A DNA stretch of 64,000 nucleotides. Origin: Cornus controversa. Its lineage: Eukaryota > Streptophyta > Magnoliopsida > Cornales > Cornaceae. The notes under the pieces were generated by a model. That model was given only the letters and a program-made list of their open reading frames with translations. It ran no database searches and was not told the origin of the DNA. The position numbers were made by a program, and so were the translations under genes. The DNA is taken from contig CM048848.1 of the NCBI GenBank assembly GCA_026545225.1, positions 27,258,806 through 27,322,805 on the forward strand, in the 5' to 3' direction. Positions 11,726 through 23,086 of this stretch are shown in pieces; position 1 is the stretch's first letter; each line of letters begins with the position of its first letter.

Positions 11726-12382
11726 TAAGAAGAGTATTTGGCCTTCAAAGCACTTATTACAGTTTTCGATTGTCGGCTACTCCCCAAACTTGGTTGATTT
11801 CAATGTATACATGACTTTGATTTTTGGTTGCGAATGAAATTTATAATTAGAGTTATTTATATGTAATTGATTCACATGTCTTTCATAATCGTTTATGAAA
11901 TTGTATAAGTTTGATTCATGTACATGACAAGGTATACCATATAGTTTGATAGGAATGCCATATAGCATTCATGCATGACCCAAATCATTGTTAGGTTGGT
12001 TGGAGCATCTCTAATGGGCATGTTAAGCACCGATGGTTGATGAATTGTTGGAGTGCTAAGGCAGAGCACTTGGAATTACATTTTTAAGTTTTGTTTCATT
12101 TACCTATGTATGCCATGTTTAGCACTTAGGGAAGAATTGTAGTTGGGACATGGAATGGGAAATATTTATACTAAAGATATATGTACTTTGTCGTTTTAAT
12201 GATTGTCCCAATGTACCTTCTCTCTTTTGGATCTTAAATATGATTATGTAATATGGATGGATGAGTCCCATTTGGTAAATGGATGTAAACTTCGGGTACG
12301 TTCCCATTTCAAATGATGTATCTATGGATTCATTATTGTATATGATGGGAAAGGGATCTTTTTATATTGCGGAAACGTGTCA

Positions 12383-12572
12383 AAATATATCAACAAATTG
12401 GTCGACCCTTGATGTACGACAAATCATATAACAACACAAAAATTTCATATTTAACACAAATATGATTGCGTGGAGAATATGGGATTTATAGATCGTGTAC
12501 CTTGATAAGGATAATTTTTCAAGCTCCTAGTCTTCAACAATTGATGAAGCAATTGATCTCCTTCATCTACTT
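12383..12572. other. Flanking old DNA left of element A
   Basis: A short AT-rich piece with no gene. Its last five bases, TACTT, are the left target duplication of element A. The same ancestral DNA resumes at 46023. Confidence 0.6.
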
Positions 12573-13970
12573 TGATAAGCGTTAAATGTTGCACATTTAA
12601 ACCTTCTTAATTGTTTATGCTGATTCTGTATTTATGTTACCCAGGTATTTTTATGCTATTTTTGTGTTTTTGTTGAATATTAAGTTTTGTCCCAAAAAGG
12701 GTGATGTTTCCGATCAAATGCTGTGAAAGTGAAGAAATCAAACAATTCATGAAGGCATTTCGCACAATCGAGATGATGATTTCGCACAATCGAAATCTTA
12801 ATTGTGCAAAACAGACGTTTCGCATGATCGAAATCTCGATTGTGCAAAACTTCAATTTCGCACAATTGAGATTTTGCAGACTACAAGTTGGCCACTTGTC
12901 CACTTGCCCACTTGTCTTGCCACTTGCATTTATGAATGACCTTTGCACGTCCTTTTGGAGGATTTTTTGACTTCAAAGAGATATATAAAGGGAGCATATA
13001 TATATTAGGTGGATTATATAGATATATAGGTAAGGTAGGACCCAAGGACACTTGGTGGGAGACATATATGCATTTTTGGGGAGAAAAAGGATGGACAACT
13101 TGGAAGGAGAGAGAAGAAGTGCTGAACCAGACCTTTGGAGCATCATATCTCTATCCATAGAAGATTGCAAGTCTCCTGTATTCAACTAACTTTCCATCTA
13201 GGGTGTGGGTGAAACCCCTAGCCATGTAACTTGTTCATTTTGTAGCAACTTTGGGATTTATATTTATATGTTGATTACTTAGCCTAGTGTTTTGTATAAT
13301 ATTTGTGAACCTCTTCAATATATTCATTTGATATCATTTCTTCATCTTGTCTTAGAGTAGAAATATTTCATGTTGAATGCTCAACATTTACAACTTTCAC
13401 AAAAAGTATAAATGATGGCTTTGTAATGGTTTTTAACGGAATGTGATGCTTCTTGCTTATATAGCCCATGCCAAGATAGGATAGTTCGGATACACGTAGG
13501 TATTTAGAAGGTAGGATAAGTAGATAGGTTGAAGGACTATGCCTGTTAAAGATGGGCTATGTTTAGTTAGAAATCATGTTTATCTTTTGATATGCCATTG
13601 TAGGCCACAAGCCTAATGACATTGTGTTGCATATACTTATAGAAAATCTCATTTGCTACATACTTGGACACGTCAAATGGCTAGAGGTGGAAACCACCCC
13701 TAGTTCTCTCTCTCTCAACTTTATAAACACTTAACTTTTAATGTTTTTACATTCTACGAAGTAGTTTTAAATTCAAATCAAAAATTCTATTTTTAGGATT
13801 AAATTGAAAATTCTCTCTCAATAGTGCAATTCACCCACGTAGTCCTCGTGGGATCGATACCTTCTATATAGAACCATATCTACAAAGATTCGTTCTCTCG
13901 CAAGTGGTTTAAATTATATTTTGATAGGCAATAGTACGCTACAAAAAGAAAAATAAATTTGGCCACATCA
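12573..13970 (+). repeat. 5' LTR of element A
   Basis: TGATAAGCGTT…GCCACATCA, 1398 bp. It carries a word cluster at 12758-12876 and a TATA box TATATAAAG at 12982-12990, so the cluster lies in U3 about 110-220 bases upstream of the TATA. It has about 65 bases near 13650-13715 that the 3' LTR lacks. Confidence 0.92.
12758..12876. repeat. Self-complementary word cluster (GCACAATCGA type)
   Basis: At least six occurrences of GCACAATCGA or its complement TCGATTGTGC, several as head-to-head pairs with a short spacer. They lie in U3 upstream of the TATA box. The same word appears at 40926-41136 inside the element. Confidence 0.85.
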
Positions 13971-13974
13971 AAAT

Positions 13975-13993
13975 TTTGGCACCATATTAAGTC
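13975..13993 (+). other. Degenerate primer binding site of element A
   Basis: TTTGGCACC starts five bases after the LTR end. Related elements B (TGGTGCCGTTGTTGGGGA) and C (TGGCGCCGTTGCC) show what it decayed from; its second half is no longer recognisable. Confidence 0.55.
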
Positions 13994-14204
13994 TAATTTG
14001 ATTCTTAGTCTAGAAATTCTTTTATCCTTTTTGTATATATTCTATTATTATCTCTCAAATTGTTTAATTTTAGGTATACCACACACCGTGTATCTCAAGA
14101 CTCGAGGTTGGACCTTTGGTGAGTATATTGCCTAAAATTCGTGCATTTAATTGAATTTTCTTTATTTTTGTATATATTTATAAATTGTGTTTTACTATTG
14201 ATGC

Positions 14205-15716
14205 ATGCTAGGGAGACGGTCATTGTCACTTCCTTTGCTTCCATGTAATATTGAGCTTGAACGGACACTTAGACAACGTAGAGGAACCTCTAGGGAACCT
14301 ATTTTGCCTAGGACTGAAAACATGAACCCAAACAATGTACAACCCCCCAGTCTACCACCGTATAACCCTCCTCTATGGGAAGTTCTTAGGGACTTTTACC
14401 TTCCTACTATATATGCTTCGCCATCATGTATTCAATTTCCAAATATTGCAGCGAATCATTTCGAAATAAAATCCTCCACCATCAACCTTCTTAGTTATTT
14501 TCATGGACTTCTAAACGAAGACCCATACAAGCATCTAGATGACTTCATTGAAGTTTGTTCAACCCTCCAGTTGCAAAATTTCTCAGAAAATGACTTGAGG
14601 CTTCGTTTGTTTTCATTTTCTCTCAAGGATAAGGCCAAATATTGGGTCAACTCCTTAGAGCCCAATTCCATCCATTTATGGGAGAAATGTATCATGAGTT
14701 CCTAAAAAAATACTTCCCAATGGGAAAGACAAGTGATTTTCGGCGAGCAATCACTAAATTCACTTAACTTGACCAAGAACAATTTCATGAGACATAAGAA
14801 AGATTGAAAGAAATTTTAAGGTCAAGTCCGCACCATGCTGTCCCAAAGTGGCAGCTAGTGCAAAGCTTCTATGATGGGTTGAGTGATCAACATAGACAAA
14901 TGGTAGATTCCTCTTGACATTCCTTCTTAAGAGTTCGGATGAGGCATAGAGACTTTTTGAAAGCCTAAGAGAAAATTCATCTCAATGCTCATCTTCTTGA
15001 AAGGGTAAAAACACCCAATCTAGTAAAGGAGTGTTTGAATTATCAAGGTCAGATGAGGTAGTCATGCAAGTAGAGGCCCTTACTCGAAAAATTGACCATC
15101 TCATGAAGAGTGGGCTACCTACTTCTAGCCAACCTATTCCAAATTAAGATGGGTGTTCGTTTTGCTATAGTACTTCACATTACGTGCGAGATTATCCTAT
15201 GGCTGGTCAATCCCCTGATTATGCTCAAGTGTAAGCGAATGCCATGTACTCTAAACCAATAAATGATCCAAACTCAAATACATACAATCCTGGTTACAAG
15301 AATCATCCTGCATTCTCTTGGAAATCTCAGGAACCAAGTCCATCTTATCAAGGGCAAAATTCCTACAATTCCCAATCTCAACAGCCTCAATATAGGCTGA
15401 ATCCTCAACCGTATCACCAGAATTCCAATTACCAAATTCTGCCACCGTCTCCTCCGAGAAGCCAAGGCTTTGAAGAAAGAGTGCTAAGCAATCTTGAGGC
15501 TAACACCCACTTATTGCAGTCCTACTCTCAATCAATTTCTAAGCTTGAAGCCAATGCTCAATCTATAGTTAGGCTAGAAGCTCAAATAGGGCAGCTAGCT
15601 AATGTTTTGAATAAAAGAGAGGAAGGAAAGTTGCCAAGTCAACCGGTGGTGAATCCTAAGGGTGTTCATATGATTGATGATCCTTCATCTTCATCTCATG
15701 ATGCTCCTCCTGAGTA
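14205..15716 (+). pseudogene. Athila-type gag of element A, broken
   Basis: This is the Gag polyprotein. The first part (166 residues from 14205) carries the capsid core: FEIKSSTINLLSYFHGL, DPYKHLDDFIEVC, LRLRLFSFSLKDKAKYWVNSL. It stops at 14703-14705; the continuation to 15240 has several stops and a frameshift. The nucleocapsid near 15150 reads C-SF-C-YSTS-H-YVRD-Y, so the last Cys of the CCHC knuckle is lost. The C-terminal part at 15244-15717 is Pro/Gln/Asn-rich with a KLEANAQSI coiled-coil-like stretch and GKLPSQPVVNPKG, as in B and C. Confidence 0.85.
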
Positions 15717-16073
15717 GGATCAATCAATTACCACCTTAAGGAGTGGTAGAGTCATAAACTCTAAAGTTGAGTAAGAGAAAAAGGAAACCGTTGAGCATCC
15801 TAAAAATCATAAAGATTCCCTCATAAATCCAAATGTGAACGAAATCTCACAAAGTCAAAAGAAAAAATCAACTGAAGTTGTGTCATCACCTACTCCAAAG
15901 TGTGACACATCATTTGAACCTTCGGTTCCTTTTTCGTAAAGATTGAAGGAGCCTTCTCATTTCGAGAAGTAAGGAGAGAAAATTCAGGACATGATGGAAA
16001 TTTTTAAACAAGTGAAAATCAATCTCCCTCTCTCCTTAATGCTATCAGGCAAATTCCCTCCTATGCTAAATAC

Positions 16074-17109
16074 TTGAAGGACTTATGCACTCAAAAGCAT
16101 AAATCTAGGAACAATGTTCCTAAGAAAGTTCTTTTAACCAAGCAAGTGAGTTCCATTTTTCAACACCAAGCCCCTCCTAAATTCAATGATCCGGGTGCCC
16201 CAACTATCTCGTGCACCATCGGTAACCATGAATTTGGAAAGGCACTTCTTGATTTAGGGGCTAGTGTCAACTTACTTCCCTTCTCAATGTACAAGCAATT
16301 AGGTTTGGGGAAACTTAAGCCCACCACAATAGTGTTGCAACTCGCCGACCGATCGATGAAGCAACAACGTGGCATCATTAAAGATGTGATCATTCAAGTG
16401 GACAAGTTTTATTTTCTGGTGGATTTCATAGTCCTTGACAAGGAACCTATCCAAAACCCCAATAGACATATTCCAATCATTCTAGGTCATCCATTTCTAG
16501 TTACGGCAAATGCTTGCGTTAATTGTCGCACTAGAGTAATAGACATCTCTTTCGAGAATATGAAATTTTGATTGGACATCTTCAATGCTTCTCACCACAG
16601 ATCTAATGATGAAAGTGAATGATTTTGCATTGATGTAGTGGAAGATCTTATCCAAGAAGCATTACTCTCCATTCTTTCTAAGGATCCTCTTAAGGTGTGC
16701 TTAAGCCATTTCAACTGTGATGACTATGACATTGAGCAATCTATAAGTGAAGTCAATTCACTGCTTGATGCCACAACTATCATGAATTTACCTAAATGGA
16801 GAGCACCAAGAGAGCATTTGCCCTCTTTGTCAAATACTTCCCAAACTCCTTCTCTAGTATCCCCACCACAACTTGAGCTTAAGCCTATACCGGCTACTCT
16901 CAAGTATGCTTTCCTAAACTGCAATAAAACCCTCCCAGTCATCATTGCTTCTGATCTCACCAATGAACAAAAGAGGGAACTCCTCAAAGTGCTGAAAGAA
17001 AATAAGGAAGCAATAGGATAGAGTGTTGCTGATCTAAAGAGAATAAATCCTTCCATTTGTATGCACCACATACATTTGTAAGAAGATGCAAAGACCTTAA
17101 GAGAGGCAC
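16074..17109 (+). pseudogene. Aspartic protease and pre-RT linker of element A
   Basis: The frame contains [17 protein letters not shown], the Athila-type active site (DLGA in place of DTGA/DSGA), followed by the flap region LADRSMKQQRGIIKDV and HIPIILGHPFL. A stop at 16569-16571 ends this piece. The frame resumes at 16638 with SISEVNSLLDAT and ELKPIPATLKYAFL, then LKENKEAIG, the usual entry to RT, where a stop follows. The sequence is cut at 17109 by the 5' LTR of element B. The early RT (about 210 residues, judged from element C) is missing from the window. Confidence 0.85.
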
Positions 17110-18518
17110 TGATCGGCGTTGAATGTTACGCATTCTAGCCTCTTAACTTATGTATTTTATTCTCTTACTAATAGATTATTTTGTGATTTTACTTTGTTTT
17201 AGTGTTTTCTGTATTTTCAGGGCCTTAATGATTATTTTAGTTAAAATCATGATTTTGGGCTTTTAAAGATGATATGCAAGAAGGTTAGATAAAGCCTACA
17301 TCAAATGGATCCATTCAACCATTTATTTTAACTCAAATCAGCCCAAGATAGAGGTCCAAGAGAATTACAGCTGCTTAAGAAGGTTTCGGGCCTGAAGCCC
17401 AAATCTGCTCATAATACAATCTTAATCCTGTTTTGGAAAATGGACTAGAAGTATTATTTTCGAGCCTCAAATCAACTTAATTCGATTATGCACACTTTTG
17501 TATTTCACAAAAATTTCGTGAATCGGACTTCTAGTGGGTCAAAAGTTGGGCCGAATGTCAATAGGAAAAATTCACCTGATTAGTGCTGCGGGAAAACCTA
17601 ATTAATTCCTAATTGGATTAGGACTTTGATGTATTCTCTTGGCTATTTAAAGTGACAAGTTGGGGCTATATGGGGAGGCTTGGCAGCAGCTTTGAAGAGC
17701 TTTTGGAGTGGAGAATCATTGGAGAACAAGGCGTATCATGAGCGGCTAGTTCAGCCACCATGGTTTTGATGTAGCCCTAACTAAACATCACTGGTTTGAT
17801 TGTTCTAATTATTGGAGATTTTTGTATTCATTCATAGATTATGTAATTTAGAGAATTCTTATTATAGAATTGAGCAATAAAAGTCTTATAAATTCAGTTT
17901 CAATGATTTCTTATCTTGTCTTAGATATTTGATTGTTGTTATTGAACTCGTACCTCTTATTTTCTGTGATCATGAGAGTGATTATTACACAATGGTTTTT
18001 ACTAAATATATCATTAAAAGCTTTGATAGATTATGCCTAGAGAAGATGAACCATACTGCACCCTAGATTAAAGTAGTTAGGCAGATGGCCCATGCCAATC
18101 GAAGATAGTCCATGACTTAGCCTTAATCATATGTTATCTTCTTGACGGATGGAGGCGAGCTTGTAGTCACCGACACCACTTATGCATGATATGATGCCCC
18201 ATAGTTAGTTCAATTGGCCAATGATTGTGAAGTTAGTGGTGAAATCAATTACCCTAGACTTATCTTATATTCTCTACACTCTTTAGTTTTTCTTGCTTTT
18301 GTTCAATTGCTTCATTAGATAATTTAGATATAAAAATAAGCAACTTATTTTTCTTAAATTTAATTAGAATTAATTCCTTATATCCAACTCTGTCAGACCA
18401 CAATCCCTGAGGTTCGACACCCCTTTCGATAGCCCTATTCTGCAAGGAATTCATTCTATTGCGAAGTGTGGTAATTTTTAATTGATATACTTTTTGAGTC
18501 ACACTCACACATGAATCA
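17110..18518 (+). repeat. 5' LTR of element B
   Basis: TGATCGGCGTT…ACACATGAATCA, 1409 bp. TATA-like TATTTAA near 17644. It matches the truncated 3' LTR and solo LTR E1. There is no word cluster in this LTR. Confidence 0.92.
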
Positions 18519-18523
18519 ATTTT

Positions 18524-18541
18524 TGGTGCCGTTGTTGGGGA
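18524..18541 (+). other. Primer binding site of element B
   Basis: TGGTGCCGTTGTTGGGGA, five bases after the LTR. It is close to the Athila-type TGGCGCCGTTGCCGGGGA, with changes that look like C to T (CG to TG) decay. Confidence 0.88.
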
Positions 18542-18801
18542 CTCTCTATTTGATTGTTTGAATTTTTAGAATTAGTTCTAATTGGATTTTTAGTTTAGGA
18601 ATTTTTTTTTAATTATTTTTCTTTTATTTAATTATTATTTTTATTTTATTTTTTGTTTTCTTTTCAATTACTAATTAGTTTTATTTTATTTTTTAGTTTA
18701 GAAATTTTATTTTTGCTACTAATCTAATTTATTTTTATTTTTTTCTTTTCCGATACTTCAATCACCATATCATTGAGCAAGAGGAAGAGATTATTTACAT
18801 C

Positions 18802-20490
18802 ATGGATGGTGTGCATGGTAATAATGAGGACAACAATATTGTGCCTAATGCTGTTGTGGAAAAAGTGAGATTGATCAGAGACTACTATGTCCCAGAGACT
18901 TATAATTCACCAGCTGATTTTCAATTGCCTAATGTTACTGCACAGAACTATGAGATCAAGCCCAGTATCATTCATATGTTGTCATCTTATTTTGGGTTGA
19001 CTCATGAGGATCCGTACAAGCACTTGGATGACTTTATAGAAGTTTGCTCATTAACAAAAATTCACAACTTCTCAAAAGATGCTTTTCGGATGCGACTCTT
19101 TCCATTCTCTTTGAAGGAGAAGGCCAAGTATTGGTTCAGATCTCTATCGGCAAGTTCTATCACTACATGGACTCAAATGCAAAATGAGTTTTTGAAGAAA
19201 TATTTTCCGATAGGGAGGACCAATCAATTCAGATGAGCTATCACTGGTTTCTCTCAATTTGAGGGAGAGCAATTTTTTGAGACATGGGAAAGATTCAAGG
19301 ACCTTCTTAGGAAGTGTCCTCATCATCAAGTTCCAAAGTGTCAGTTATTGTAGTGTTTTTATAAGGGACTAACAGAAAGTAACAGACAGATGGTGGATGC
19401 ATCAAGTGGGGGCACTTTTATGTTAAAAAATGAAGATGAAGCATGGACTTTGTTCGAGAATCTCAATGACAATTTTTTGCAACATGTATCTTCATCTCAT
19501 TCGAGCAGACCATCTAATACAAGGAGGACAGATGATATTTTTGAGATTGGTTCTGCAGATGCTATGTCTACCATTGTGGATGATGTGTCATAGAGAGTGG
19601 TGCAACTTATGGCGGTTGGTCAAGTGCCTAATCAATCTTCATATCCTTCTATTTTTGAGCCATGTGATTTTTGCTCGAGTCCTATGCACCATGTGAATAA
19701 TTGTCCTTCACTTGGGTAATTTTTTGATCTTCCACAAGAGCAAGGGGCAGCAATTTAGCTCACTTTTCAACCTCAAAACTATGTGCCTTCACAATCATAT
19801 CAAGAACAAGTTCCTACGGCACAAAGAATTTTTGCTATTGAAGACAAGATGACGATTGTCCTAGCAAAACTTGAGAAGCTTGACTCTATTGTAGAGATAG
19901 TGCAAGCTACAGCAGCAACAGTTCAATCCACTGCTCAACTAGATCACTCTCACTCTCAGTTGATTGCCAAACTGGAATTTCAGTTTGGACAACTTGTCAA
20001 TGCCGTGAGTAGAAGAAAAGAGGGGAAACTACCAAGCCAACCAGTTGCCAACCCAAGAAGGGTTCATGTCCTTAACAATATTTCTTCTTTGAACAACCCA
20101 CACCATGAACAATTTCAAGCCATCACCACTCTTAGAAATGGAGAAATAAGTGACAACAAGGTAGGGGAGAAGAAGCTTGATGAAGAAGAGATGACAAAGA
20201 GTCCTAATTTTGAAATTTCTCATGAGCCTAAGGTGAAATTAAATACTTTTAATGTCATTCAACATCCTCTAGATGAGAGTGATTGTTTCTTCATGGATGG
20301 CTTTGATGATTATGTTAAAGAAGTTGATCCGGTTGCTCTATCACATGATGTTGATAAGTCCATTGAGGGGGTGAATGATTTACTTGATGTAGTGGCCATA
20401 AAAAATACTCCACCTTGGAGGATTCTAATTGAGCCATTGCATATTCTTTCTAGCATTCCTCCGATGTTATCATTAGAGTTTCCTCCATAG
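18802..20490 (+). pseudogene. Athila-type gag of element B with protease skipped
   Basis: One reading frame runs from 18802 to 20490 with about five stops but no frameshift. The capsid part has YEIKPSIIHMLSSYFGL, DPYKHLDDFIEVC and FRMRLFPFSLKEKAKYWF. The zinc knuckle near 19670 is intact (C-DF-C-SSPM-H-HVNN-C). A helical stretch (IVLAKLEKLDSIVEIVQ) and EGKLPSQPVANPRRVHV follow. It then passes, in frame, straight to the post-protease linker (SDCFFMDGFDDYVK…GVNDLLDVVAIKNTP), so the DLGA protease is absent. Several stops fit C to T changes of CAG, CAA or CGA codons. Confidence 0.85.
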
Positions 20491-20949
20491 GTAAAATTGA
20501 AACATGTTCCGTCAAGGCAGAGAGATGTGTTTTTCGAAGCTAATGAGACCATTCCGGTTACTTTGACTTTGACACAAGGAAGTGGGGATCATATAGGAGG
20601 GACAAAATTAAATCTCCTCAAGAGATGTGGCATTGGGTGAACTTTCAATTGAAGTTGATGATCATCTCATACGGACGTTAAATTGTAGAATTTGTATGTA
20701 TTTCTATCCTTTAATTTCTTTAGTTTTCTTTTATTTTTATTTTTATTTTATTTTATTATTTTTAGTTTATGTTTTTCTTTATTTTTCTTCCATTATTAGG
20801 TGTGTTTTAATGTGTTGTCTTTGAGTTTTTGATGTATAAGTTATTTTTGGGGGATGGCAAAAGGTGTACCAAGGTCATTGAACTCAAGACGGGTGAAAAA
20901 ATGAGCTCTCGGTCGACCTTGGACGATAGAGGCTCAACAGGCATTAGTA

Positions 20950-21066
20950 GGGGGGATCGATCGCCCATTTGGAGGGGGATCAATCGCCCCCATTTTTTCT
21001 CTATATGAGTAGGCGATCAGCTGGGAGATCGATTGCCCAGCCAAGGGGGATCGATCGCCCCAGCCC
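20950..21066. repeat. Self-complementary word cluster (GGGGATCGATCGCCCC type)
   Basis: Four near-copies of GGGGGATCGATCGCCCC or GGGGGATCAATCGCCCCC within 117 bases. Same place in the element as the clusters at 40926-41136 (A) and 62935-63147 (I), but a different word around the core ATCGAT. Confidence 0.8.
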
Positions 21067-21094
21067 CTGAAGGCCCAATCTGATCCCTTTTGTC

Positions 21095-21102
21095 TATTTA
21101 AA
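21095..21102 (+). promoter_or_regulatory. Candidate internal TATA box of element B
   Basis: TATTTAAA about 30 bases after the word cluster. The same octamer lies between the two halves of the cluster in element I (63078-63085). It may mark an internal promoter upstream of the ORF2 position; this is inference. Confidence 0.35.
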
Positions 21103-21752
21103 TGCTCCCTTTGTGACCTCATTGCTCCCACTCGAAATTTTAAGACTTGGTGCCTCTTCGTGCTTGTCTAACATCAAAATACACTCTAAAATATTTCACT
21201 TTTATTTCCATACACCTACTTGATCATCATCATTCATCACCGTCATCATCAATTCCAACTTTTTTTTCTCTATTATCATTAAAATCTCAACCTTTTCATA
21301 TTTCCATCTTCAGAAGAGGTGTGCATTAATTGTGGAAGTGGAGTGATTTCTTTGAGGGGTTTTGAAGTACAAGTTTGGGAGAGAACATTGTGCATTGATT
21401 GGGGACCATTGGGTGGATTTGGATGCTCCGACACCACCTTCTCCTTGATTTTTTTTCGGAGGTAATTATCTTTTGTATTTTTATTTTTTTTTCTTTTCTT
21501 TATTTTATTTTTTATTTTTTATTTTTTTCAGTTTAAAAAAAAATATTCTATTTCATATTTATTTTCACCCATATTATTTCACTTGGTTTTTGGGGTAGAG
21601 TGGTCTATTTTGACAGGTTGTCACATCCAAGTTTGGGGGAGTGCTTGCATTACTTTCATGCTCTTGGTTTGCTATATTTTCTTGCCAATACTTCTCAGAA
21701 TTCCTGGTAATATTGTTCTTACTCTTCTCTATGTTTCAATTGGGTGTACATT

Positions 21753-21783
21753 GAGGACAATGTATAGTTTAAGTTTGGGGGTG
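21753..21783 (+). other. Second PPT-like tract in element B
   Basis: GAGGACAATGT, ten or so bases, then AAGTTTGGGGGTG, identical in its core to the true PPT at 26829-26841. Elements A, C and I have it at the equivalent place. Confidence 0.65.
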
Positions 21784-22264
21784 AGGCGATGCCTATTTAT
21801 GTGCTTTATTGCATATGGGGGGAAATTTTTATGAAATTCTTCTTGTTTTAGGATTTTTGTTTATTTTATTTTCTTAGTTTATTTCTTTATTTTCTTTTAT
21901 TTTATTTTTACATAGAATGTTTTGACATTATACAAGGGATTACTACCTTATGTAGGTGCGTAACTTGCAACTTTTGGGTATGTTTTAAATTTTTGAAAAC
22001 TATGGTTTAAATTAAGTGGTTTTAATCATGATTTGCTTTAACATGTTTTGGGGTGATTAATTTTAGTTTCCTCACATGCACAGACACACTAGCATAATCT
22101 TATGAGGTATATACTTATGCTCTGAGTTATTATGTTACATATGCTTGATATTAATTAGTATCTCTTGAGAATGAGTACCGATAATGTGTTTTACTTGACT
22201 TCAATGAAAAAAAAAATGAAAAAAAATGAGAAAAAGAATATGTTGAAAGCAAATCAATTTGATC

Positions 22265-22500
22265 CTTTTTATGAGTAACCGGGCCTCTATGCCTCAGGAA
22301 GCACGGAGTGTTTGCGTCAAAAGTGAAAAGGTGAGAAAAGATGAGCATTGGTTGTCTTGATTTGTAGCCTGACTGATTTGATTAATTAGGTTCTTCGGGG
22401 TATCTTTAAGCCTAGTGCCCTAAAGCCATCTGGTTTGGGAGTCACTGACTGAAAGCTTGCTACATGAATCTTTCAGAAAGCTTAAAAGATCAAGACATTG
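22265..22500 (+). other. Conserved non-coding block shared with A and I
   Basis: Contains GGGCCTCTATGCCTCAGGA, then GTGCCCTAAAGCC and GGTTTGGGAGTCACTGAC, and ends near GACATTGCACA. Equivalents are at 44030-44270 (A) and 60090-60330 (I, minus). No shared reading frame was seen. Confidence 0.6.
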
Positions 22501-23086
22501 CACAACCAATAAAGCAATTGAAAAAAAAAATGATGAAAAAAAAAATGAAAAAGTCATGTATTCATGTTTGGAAGTATGACTTCAATAAGGGGTGCTAGTG
22601 AGTTTAAGGGGTATATGCCTTAATATATTCAGAGCTTGGTTATGTTACATGAGATGCTTGCTGTAAGGACCGGAATTATTTTGACCGATTTTGGGTAAAT
22701 TTTGACCGAATTTATTTTTTTCGAATAAGTTAAATTCGGAGCAAAGGTGGATATATATACATGGAATTGTATATTTATAAAGAGATGGAGAAGTTTTTGT
22801 ACGGGGGATTATAATAACGCCGGAGGATACATGTATATATATATATGGGTATATATATATATATATAGGGGATATATTTATAATTTAATATAAATATATC
22901 TATTAAGTACCTACATTATTATATATATACACATAAAATTGTGTATATGTATGGGCATATATGTGTACAAGTATATGTGTATTATAGTGTATATATATAG
23001 AATATATACATATACATATATGGATGGACAAAAGAGGGGTTGGTGAGAATGTGTGGTGTATAATAAGTAAGGAAAAAGGATAAGAA

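Larger units (their letters stand above)
10430..12382 (+). mobile_element. Solo-LTR-like copy J of the large-LTR family
   Basis: It starts TGTAAAGCC at 10430 and ends …GGAAACGTGTCA at 12382. The flanks AATAT and AAATAT suggest a slightly shifted or decayed target duplication. Family landmarks are in order: a (TA)n tract (10746-10785), GAGGTAAGG at 11051, and the hairpin region at 11640-11730 with CCCAAACTTGGC. Length is about 1.95 kb, with no internal genes. Confidence 0.65.
20491..22661 (+). other. Non-coding 3' region of element B (left part)
   Basis: After 20 or so residues of pre-RT linker the frame ends near 20640 and no RT, integrase or ORF2 follows. It holds a T-rich stretch (20695-20790), a word cluster (20950-21066), a TATTTAAA box (21095-21102), a second PPT-like tract (21753-21783) and a conserved non-coding block (22265-22500). 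Solo LTR D interrupts at 22662. Confidence 0.8.
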
